Shown here piece after piece: positions 34,131 through 39,536 of a DNA stretch of 39,536 nucleotides (position 1 is the first letter of the stretch; each line of letters begins with the position of its first letter). Below the pieces are notes generated by a model. It was not told where the DNA came from and searched no databases. It worked only from the letters and a program-made list of their open reading frames with translations. The position numbers were made by a program, and so were the translations under genes. The DNA is from a virus: positions 1 to 39,536 of the IMG/VR virus record IMGVR_UViG_3300046167_000979; one strand, written 5' to 3'.

Positions 34131-36085
34131 TATATTGCCTTATTTGTAGATTTAAATGCATCAACACCAGAAACCTTAACAGTTTTGATTCTTGGCCTTC
34201 CAGTTGTATTGCTAATTTTTAATTGTATTCCGTAAGCTCTAGTGTTTCCTATTCTGCCACGAATTGAGACATCTTCGCCAGATTGTAAATCGCCCCCGTT
34301 GGCATCTGCTAAAGTACCTAGATTAACATTATAGTCAATGTTTTCAGTTTCGGCAGAAATACTAAAATTGGATGATCGCTCTGAGGATGACTCAACAAAC
34401 ATCTCATAGGAGTTCCATTTCTTTCTATCAAGGGAATCAACATTGTACTGCCTTGTTACCATTGTTCCGCTTACATCAATGCTTTTTGTTTCATCAACTA
34501 ATGCGATCCTATCAACACCATCAAGTCTGGATTCAACCTTGTGTACACCTCCAAACGAATTAACTAAAAAGACTGCTCGGCTATCTCCATTTCCAGAAAT
34601 AATTAAATTCTGAATATCAAACCTTGGGTCATCTATTGTGTCAATACTTTCCCACTGCTTGTTAATAAAATTAAAAATAAGTACAGCATTGTTCCCAGTG
34701 GCAAGAACCAATTCGCCATCTTCATTGTATTTGTTTAGTGGAACTGCAATATAGTACTTATTATCAAAATAAACAGCTGTTGATTTATCCCACAAATCAC
34801 GGTTAATTTCGGATATTGTTTTATCAATTGGCTCGCTTAGTGGTGAGTTATTTCCTCTTAGGTTGTAAAGATCCTGAAAGGATGCACCATATACTCCGTT
34901 ATCAGAAAGAAAGAATACATTACTTCCAACCTGAATAATTGAATCTCTGGCTACGCACCCAACCTCAGTTGTTACAATTGAACTTTTTCCGCTTACTGGA
35001 TCATTAGTTCCAGTAATTAACATAATGCTGTTTCTGTTGAATACAACTAACTGATTATCAAAGAATGGCATAAGGCCAACAATATAATCAGCTGAGCCAG
35101 AATTTAACCTGTATTGAGCACCTAAATTATCATATGTATTAATATCTAGGGATTGGGAGAAAATAATTTCATCCGCATTTCCGTTTGAGGTATATGACTC
35201 AGTGGTATTATTAACCTCATAAGCTTTTGGAACAATAAGTCTATTGCTTTGATAGACTCCGAACTCAGGTGCTGGCATATGATGATAGCCAATCCCAGAG
35301 GTAATTGTTTTTGCTACGGCTAAATGCACATTACTGTAATCAGGTACACTGGCATAAAAACAAAAGTCATTTACTGTTGTTTCAGAAATTGTATACTTTG
35401 AACCAATTGGCAATTCTGGGATTCCGTCATTTTCAATTATTTCTATTTCATCACCAATGCCATAACTATTAGTTAAATTAGCTGTAATTTTACCATTTAA
35501 AGAAGTAAAATGATTGCCAGATAAAATTGTTGGCTGCACAAATTGCCCACTTTCTACCTTTTCAAAGTCATTGGAAAAATTGCCATCCCAAGACAAAGCA
35601 ACAACCCCTTTGTTAAAAAGGATAACTTTATCAAATGCCTGAATTAAGGATACACTTCTATTTAATGCATACCCAGTTGGATAGCCTAAAGTTGATGTTT
35701 CTCCAGTTGAACTATTAATAATTGATGCTCCATCATTTAGGGCGATAATAATGTATTGTGATTCAGGTGACTCAGGATCTGAATAAGCACAAGACCCCCA
35801 AATTCTGGGCTGGGCTGAATCAACAATAACTGGAGGTGATGCATCATTAAGCACAAATGGAAGCGTTATGCCTGCTACTCCACTAACTAGGACATCACTT
35901 ACAATATCAATTCCTTTACGGACTTGCCACTCCCCATTTAGGCTCATACGACCATTCCTGCTATCTGCTAAAATAGTAGGATTTAATATATCTGGACGAA
36001 CACGAGTATTAAAACCAGTGAATCCAGTATCTTGCTCACTTAATAGCTGTGAGTCATTTTTGCCGTATGATGAGTATCTTGACAT
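34130..36085 (-). CDS. Large beta-rich tail protein (tail-tube/stabilisation type)
   Basis: The 651-residue protein is nearly all beta with repeated DNGVYGASF-, FNKGVVALSWDG- and NRNSIMLITGTNDP-type strands, which reads as a beta-propeller-like repeat. The N-terminus TGFNTRVRPDILNPTILADSRNGRMSLNGEWQVRKGI is typical of large tail proteins that sit below the connector in podoviruses (tail tubular protein B/P22 gp10-like). It lies between the connector group and the fibre. No signal or enzyme motif. Assignment is by layout and position; a structural search would distinguish the subfamily. Confidence 0.75.
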   Translation of the reverse strand: MSRYSSYGKNDSQLLSEQDTGFTGFNTRVRPDILNPTILADSRNGRMSLNGEWQVRKGIDIVSDVLVSGVAGITLPFVLNDASPPVIVDSAQPRIWGSCAYSDPESPESQYIIIALNDGASIINSSTGETSTLGYPTGYALNRSVSLIQAFDKVILFNKGVVALSWDGNFSNDFEKVESGQFVQPTILSGNHFTSLNGKITANLTNSYGIGDEIEIIENDGIPELPIGSKYTISETTVNDFCFYASVPDYSNVHLAVAKTITSGIGYHHMPAPEFGVYQSNRLIVPKAYEVNNTTESYTSNGNADEIIFSQSLDINTYDNLGAQYRLNSGSADYIVGLMPFFDNQLVVFNRNSIMLITGTNDPVSGKSSIVTTEVGCVARDSIIQVGSNVFFLSDNGVYGASFQDLYNLRGNNSPLSEPIDKTISEINRDLWDKSTAVYFDNKYYIAVPLNKYNEDGELVLATGNNAVLIFNFINKQWESIDTIDDPRFDIQNLIISGNGDSRAVFLVNSFGGVHKVESRLDGVDRIALVDETKSIDVSGTMVTRQYNVDSLDRKKWNSYEMFVESSSERSSNFSISAETENIDYNVNLGTLADANGGDLQSGEDVSIRGRIGNTRAYGIQLKISNTTGRPRIKTVKVSGVDAFKSTNKAI

Positions 36086-36088
36086 TTA

Positions 36089-36325
36089 TTAACACTTCCA
36101 ACGCTTGAGGGCTAGTGCCTTGCGAGTTGGTTTACCTTTTGAATCCTTCATTGGGCCTTTTACACCTGACATCCTAGCGCAAAATGACTTTTTACGAGCC
36201 TTTTTTTTGCCAGTTGGCTTTGACTCAGTTACTGGAGGCTTTAAGTTGGCTCCTGTTTTTCGCTTGTAGTAATTGCGACCAGCTTGAGTTAAGCCACCCT
36301 TCTTGCTTTTGTGCTCCTTACGCAT
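36089..36325 (-). CDS. DUF6321-like basic protein
   Basis: The 78-residue protein starts RKEHKSKKGGLTQAGRNYY and ends KGPMKDSKGKPTRKALALK before RWKC. The pair KGGLT-AGR and GKPTR-A-A is the signature I know as DUF6321, found in many phages and some other genomes, function unknown. Strongly basic with three Cys-containing positions near the end. Cotranscribed with the basic 107-aa gene above it; the start overlaps that gene's stop. Likely virion or DNA associated, by charge. Confidence 0.82.
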   Translation of the reverse strand: MRKEHKSKKGGLTQAGRNYYKRKTGANLKPPVTESKPTGKKKARKKSFCARMSGVKGPMKDSKGKPTRKALALKRWKC

Positions 36326-36648
36326 TAAGCCTGACCTCTTGGCATAGGTTGGCGCATAGGACGACCCATAGGACGCTGCATCTGACCAGCCATACCAGCT
36401 GGCATCTGACCCGTAGTAGGACGCTGCATCCGACCAGCCATTTGTCCTCGCATTGGACGCATTGGGCGTTTAGATGGGTTTGGCATTTGCTCATCCATTT
36501 GCTCAGTTAAATACTTTTTAACCTTTTGCTTATCGTAAGAGCGAGGCATTTTCTTAGCTGTCTTTTTCTTAGCTGTTTTTTTCTTAGCTGTTTTCTTCTT
36601 GGCTGGACGACCAACCTTACTTCCGTATGTACCTTTTCCTGATGGCAT
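36325..36648 (-). CDS. Histone-H1-like Lys/Arg/Met-rich repeat protein
   Basis: The 107-residue product has two repeat zones. Residues about 15-33 repeat AKKKT (PAKKKTAKKKTAKKKTAKK), as in histone H1 tails and bacterial Hc1-like proteins. Residues about 60-105 repeat Met/Pro/Arg/Gln/Gly units (MRPMRGQMAG, MQRPTTGQMP, MQRPMGRPMR). No acidic cluster except KYLTEQMDEQMP. Expected to be disordered and to bind DNA or capsid surfaces. It sits among connector and tail genes, so it may enter the particle. Confidence 0.8.
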   Translation of the reverse strand: MPSGKGTYGSKVGRPAKKKTAKKKTAKKKTAKKMPRSYDKQKVKKYLTEQMDEQMPNPSKRPMRPMRGQMAGRMQRPTTGQMPAGMAGQMQRPMGRPMRQPMPRGQA

Positions 36649-36656
36649 GATATTTA

Positions 36657-37055
36657 TTATTTTACTTGTGAAGAGCCAAAATAGAATCCTACAATGGCCA
36701 ATGCTGTTTGACGAACCTCTGGTAATATCAGGTATCCCTGCGTATGCACCAGTTTAGAGCCTTTAAATAGCCCTAGAAAGCCCTTTGTTTCTTCCTGAAG
36801 GGTAACACCCACTTCAGTGAATGCGACGATAAATGGGGCCAATACAATCGCAAAAAAGGTTATCCCAACTAGGAACCTGCGAACCATTACTCCACCCTCG
36901 CGTTTTGCAGCAGCATCAGCTGACTGATCAGCAATTTGCTGTTTTTTAATCATACCCTCTAGCATGATTGCTTGATTTTGCATCTGAGAAGCGATTAGTT
37001 TCATAATAAATCCACTAATCCCGCCTCCGAGCATTGCTAGTAACTCTGGGGTCAT
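36657..37055 (-). CDS. Membrane protein, holin candidate or virion membrane protein
   Basis: Three hydrophobic stretches: PELLAMLGGGISGFIMKLIA (residues 3-22), FLVGITFFAIVLAPFIVAF (61-79), and TALAIVGFYFGSS (about 117-129). Between the first two is a charged helix (KKQQIADQSADAAAKREGG). The three-segment design with short length (132 aa) is that of a 3-TM holin or of a small phage inner-membrane protein. Start overlaps the stop of the small gene above (ATGA). The lysozyme gene is far away in this arrangement, so a lysis role is only possible. Confidence 0.65.
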   Translation of the reverse strand: MTPELLAMLGGGISGFIMKLIASQMQNQAIMLEGMIKKQQIADQSADAAAKREGGVMVRRFLVGITFFAIVLAPFIVAFTEVGVTLQEETKGFLGLFKGSKLVHTQGYLILPEVRQTALAIVGFYFGSSQVK

Positions 37056-37219
37056 TTCTTTCGGATTTCCTGAATTACCTTAACTGCGGATGCAGTCATA
37101 TATACAAGAGTTGCAATACCAACAATAAATCCAAGAATTTCGTTTACTGGAGTCAATCCAATGGTAGCTAAAAATCCTCCAGTACCTAAAGTTGATTTAT
37201 AGATAATTTCTTCGCTCAT
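37052..37219 (-). CDS. Small 55-aa membrane protein
   Basis: A short frame coupled on both sides: its start overlaps the 108-aa stop (TAATG), and its stop overlaps the 132-aa start (ATGA). It encodes MSEEIIYKSTLGTGGFLATIG and continues with a hydrophobic helix (EILGFIVGIATLVYMTASAV) and a basic end (IQEIRKK). The perfect overlaps leave no gap and support reality. Single- or two-segment membrane protein; holin/antiholin partner of the next gene is a reasonable guess. Confidence 0.75.
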   Translation of the reverse strand: MSEEIIYKSTLGTGGFLATIGLTPVNEILGFIVGIATLVYMTASAVKVIQEIRKK

Positions 37220-37545
37220 TAGTCAGTAAATTGAGATGCTGAAATTTGAACATTTCCGCTAACCGCCAAAAAGCGAGCTTCCTTGGCTGCTTCAACGCTA
37301 ACCCAGTAGTTAGTGTTTTCCTTTAGAATGTGACCATTTGAATCATTTGGAAAGCCAGAGTTTGCAAATGTGCAATAAACATCACCATCCTGAACGTCAA
37401 AAAAGACATATTTTGTTGCGCGATCAAATTTAAATGTAGATGGAAGTGCCTCAAATCTTTTTGTCCCTGAAGAAGTAACAACTAAGTTACGCATAGGGGC
37501 TGTTGAATTGGGCTTTGGGTATAGATTTGTTGTTCTAGTGTTCAT
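37219..37545 (-). CDS. Unknown 108-aa structural protein
   Basis: Beta-rich, Asn/Thr/Phe-rich protein (KYVFFDVQDGDVYCTFANSG, ENTNYWVSVEAAKEARFLAV) with the look of a small head decoration or head-tail completion protein. It starts two bases after the connector-like gene stop and is coupled to the small membrane gene by TAATG. No recognised motif. Confidence 0.7.
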   Translation of the reverse strand: MNTRTTNLYPKPNSTAPMRNLVVTSSGTKRFEALPSTFKFDRATKYVFFDVQDGDVYCTFANSGFPNDSNGHILKENTNYWVSVEAAKEARFLAVSGNVQISASQFTD

Positions 37546-37547
37546 GA

Positions 37548-38156
37548 TTATCTAGATTGTGAGTTGACGTAAGTTGGGATTCGCCTTCCTACGAAGTTGT
37601 TATTAGAAATTGTATCAAGCTTGCCAAGCTCCCTGTCCATGTAGTCATTTGCAATGCCTTCCTCAAGGATAGCTTTTTCAATCTGACCATCCATTCTTAA
37701 GAAGTCAGCATATGATGCATGAGCAATATACTGAAAAAATTCAGCTGGAACCGAGCTTTCGTCATTTTCAAATTCATAATAACCAGACTTATATGTAACA
37801 TATACTGATGGAGAATTTGATCCATTGAAATTAATAATGTTAGCACCATTTAAATTTACATAAAAATCGTAACTAAGTACGGATTTATTTACTAATGGTT
37901 TTTCCCTTGATATAGAAATAAAGTCTCGTATTGTGGACGAGTCAGCCTGAGAATAGGGTACGCGATTGTCTCCACTTATTGTTCTCTCCTCACCAACTCG
38001 TAGATAGCGAGGCCACATTAAGCTACTTTCGTAAATTTCATCAAGGCGACGATTCGCAAAATTTAAAATGTATCCATTTTCCTCTGGCGTGAATGAATTC
38101 ACCCCTGCCAGTGACTTAATCAATGATACTAATTGACTGTATGTTTTATTTTGCAC
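37548..38156 (-). CDS. Head-to-tail connector / tail accessory protein
   Basis: The 202 residues are mixed helical and strand. The N-terminal half (KTYSQLVSLIKSLAG, then FTPEENGYILNFANRRLDEI, then SSLMWPRYLRVGEER) is typical of connector or adaptor proteins (P22 gp4-like/gp6-like) in podoviruses. The C-terminal half has strands (SPSVYVTYKSGYYEF) followed by helices (FFQYIAHASYADFLRMDG, EKAILEEGIANDYMDRELG). Located between capsid and tail genes, consistent with forming the ring below the portal. No enzymatic motif. Confidence 0.75.
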   Translation of the reverse strand: MQNKTYSQLVSLIKSLAGVNSFTPEENGYILNFANRRLDEIYESSLMWPRYLRVGEERTISGDNRVPYSQADSSTIRDFISISREKPLVNKSVLSYDFYVNLNGANIINFNGSNSPSVYVTYKSGYYEFENDESSVPAEFFQYIAHASYADFLRMDGQIEKAILEEGIANDYMDRELGKLDTISNNNFVGRRIPTYVNSQSR

Positions 38157-38162
38157 TAAATT

Positions 38163-38468
38163 TTATACCTTGTTAGGACTTAAGTCCGTAAATGTTTTAT
38201 TATAGTAACGCAGAAATTCTTTTGAGTGAACATGCTCAGGGCCGTACTTCTTAATCATTCGGAAGTAATCACGGGCAGGAATAGTTGCTACGCACTTTCC
38301 TAGGACTGGGTGAGTTTTTCCCTTTTCGGAGAGTGCTTCCTTGCGAGCTATGTTACGTCTCTTGTGCTCTGTTGCTTTTTCGTGAGCAAAGTTTTGTTTG
38401 ATATGATCAGCAAATGCAGCATCAATTGCTGACTGGCTGATTTCATGTGGCTTGCTTAAAATTTCCAT
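38163..38468 (-). CDS. Unknown basic 101-aa protein
   Basis: The frame opens at 38498, but the first ten codons lie in the terminator hairpin, so the real start is ATG at 38468 (MEILSKPHE). The product is basic and helical: ADHIKQNFAHEKATEHKRRN, ARKEALSEKGKT, then IPARDYFRMIKKYGPEHVHS. It is directly downstream of the capsid gene and its terminator, so its level may be lower than capsid. No family recognised; a small head protein is possible. Confidence 0.72.
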   Translation of the reverse strand: MEILSKPHEISQSAIDAAFADHIKQNFAHEKATEHKRRNIARKEALSEKGKTHPVLGKCVATIPARDYFRMIKKYGPEHVHSKEFLRYYNKTFTDLSPNKV

Positions 38469-38470
38469 AA

Positions 38471-38500
38471 TAAAAGGTGGGGGGCTTTCGCCCCCCAACC
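38471..38500 (-). terminator. Terminator-like hairpin after the major capsid gene
   Basis: On the minus strand the stem is GGGGGGC / GCCCCCC with a GAAA tetraloop, extended by three bulged pairs, followed by TTTTA. It probably reduces read-through from capsid into the downstream structural genes. Confidence 0.85.
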
Positions 38501-38508
38501 AGAATTAT

Positions 38509-39536
38509 TTAGCTTGCTTGTCCTTCAATAAGACCGTGAGCCTGTGGGTGATAAACACCGAGGGTCAGGGCGCAGTCAACATAACCGCGCTCACCGCCAC
38601 CAAGGTTAGGCAGGCGGGAAGTACCCATTGGGATCAACTCGTGAACGCCGTAGTACTCAGGGTTAATCAGGAATCCAGATCCCTTATTTGTTTTGGGGTC
38701 ATCACACTATCCGTGAATGTTGGCATACAGACAGGGTTTCCATTAACAATAGAAACAATGCCGTGATCGCTTTGGTAAAGCTCAACAGAGAGCTTAATGT
38801 CAGCGGAGCCGCCATCATAATTAACAGTGCGAACTGAATCTTTATCAGTGCCACTTACTCCAGCTACACGAGCAAAGTCGCTAATAGTGCGACGAAGACC
38901 AGTGTTAGCCACAAGTGTAAGACCATTGCTAGTACCATTTACTTCGTAGATGCTAGAGATTAGATCGTTGAATACAGTTTCGTTAAACGGAGTTGCCGTA
39001 TTTTGTTCTGTTGTGTAGACGCTAGAAGCAGGGGTTGCAAATCCATCTGGAACCTCAACACCAGCAGCAGGGTCGCTTTGCAGGTAAGCACCCAATCCGC
39101 TTAGCTTATAAGCAGTGGAAGCAGCAGCTTGAACCTTTACGTTTTCCGAGCAAAGAGTCTTTTCAACATCTCGCTTGAGTTCACGAACAGCCTTAGCTTC
39201 TGCTTGGGCAATTTTAGCTGGGCCAACGGAATCAACTGCATCCTGAAGTTCAGAAACCATGTAATCACGGCGGAACTTCTGAGTGTAGTTGCCCATACGA
39301 GCACGACCATTGAACTTGTCGGTGAAGGTTGTTACATCAGCACCTTCAACAATACCATCGGTATTGGGATCATCAAGAACATCAACAGTCCACTCACTGT
39401 TGGTTGCCGAAGCCTTTTTCTTGGAAGCACCAGAGAGAACGGGAGTTTCCTCTGGAGCAAGGATAGTCAGGACATCTGTCAAGTCTTCGCGATTGGAGAC
39501 AGCAGATCCTGGGTTTGTAGTATCGTAAGTATTTGA
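38509..39536 (-). CDS. Major capsid protein (DUF5309/SU10-like), frameshifted, 5' end cut by window
   Basis: The frame is open to the window edge: SNTYDTTNPGSAVSNRED, then LTDVLTILAPEETPVL, the usual N-terminal of this capsid family, so the ATG lies just outside. A TTG at 39482 is not the start. The frame-0 product ends at TGA 38667-38669. The conserved C-terminal part (GFLINPEYYGVHELIPMG, then GYVDCALTLGVYHPQAHGLI) is encoded in the -1 frame to TAA 38509-38511. Joining the two gives about 343 residues, the size expected for the family; the unshifted product would be about 290. The shift zone contains the in-phase heptamer CCCAAAA at 38697-38691. Either programmed -1 frameshifting or a one-base error in the C/A homopolymers. 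Confidence 0.85.
38630..38697 (-). promoter_or_regulatory. Candidate -1 ribosomal frameshift signal in the capsid gene
   Basis: Reading the minus strand: slippery C-CCA-AAA (38697-38691) in phase with frame 0, seven-base spacer, arm GGGATC (38683-38678), 42-base loop, arm GATCCC (38635-38630). After slipping, reading continues ACA AAT AAG GGA into the conserved C-terminus. Confidence 0.5.

Noticed and set aside
38469-38498. Ten extra N-terminal codons for the 101-aa gene
   Set aside because: They lie within the terminator hairpin after the capsid gene and read as GGESPPP. The ATG at 38468 follows it.

Overview
The window is mostly one tailed-phage genome of about 36 kb (roughly 3456 to 39536). 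A short stretch of unrelated, AT-rich bacterial DNA is joined to its left end (1 to about 3470). The bacterial part holds a 1036-residue lipoprotein gene, a clean terminator, and the first 96 codons of a polytopic membrane protein that stops abruptly where the phage begins. Lipoprotein style and base composition suggest a marine Bacteroidota-like donor, but this is an impression. No integrase, attachment site or repressor is visible, so the join looks more like an assembly chimera than a prophage boundary.

The phage part has three blocks. (1) 8981 to 3456, minus strand: terminase small subunit, a small gene, terminase large subunit, a small gene, portal, and a GH24 lysozyme. (2) 9486 to 18488, plus strand: early/replication genes. 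They begin with about eight small genes of unknown function and continue into a recombination/replication set: two PD-(D/E)XK nucleases, a helix-turn-helix protein, zinc-ribbon proteins, endonuclease VII, an ERF-type annealing protein, an SSB-like protein, a MazG/DUF1599-like protein and DnaB helicase. (3) 39536 to 18646, minus strand: virion genes, in order major capsid protein (cut by the window edge), head-tail connector, small membrane proteins, basic proteins, a large beta-rich tail protein, a YadA-like fibre, a sulfotransferase, a 2392-residue coiled-coil protein, and three large probable ejection/internal proteins. No tape-measure-with-sheath gene set is present, so a podovirus-like particle is the best inference. 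On a circular map, block 3 would follow block 1 with only a scaffold-type gene or so missing between lysozyme and capsid. No DNA polymerase, primase or RNA polymerase is visible.

Non-coding DNA is concentrated in the early block. It comprises a 500-bp divergent control region (8982-9485), a region with a DnaA-box-like site inside an inverted repeat followed by a 113-nt pure-purine tract (10774-11142), a palindrome-rich gap (11929-12114), and a stretch of consecutive hairpins (14474-14759). The 8-bp palindrome GGGTACCC occurs eight times between 9297 and 18507, and I saw no copy elsewhere in the window.

The observations I rate highest are: the major capsid gene needs a -1 frameshift to encode its conserved C-terminus, and the shift zone holds an in-phase slippery heptamer with a downstream stem; a sulfotransferase gene abuts a giant virion gene whose N-terminus is full of acidic-context tyrosines; the GGGTACCC family; and the hairpin-rich RNA candidate.
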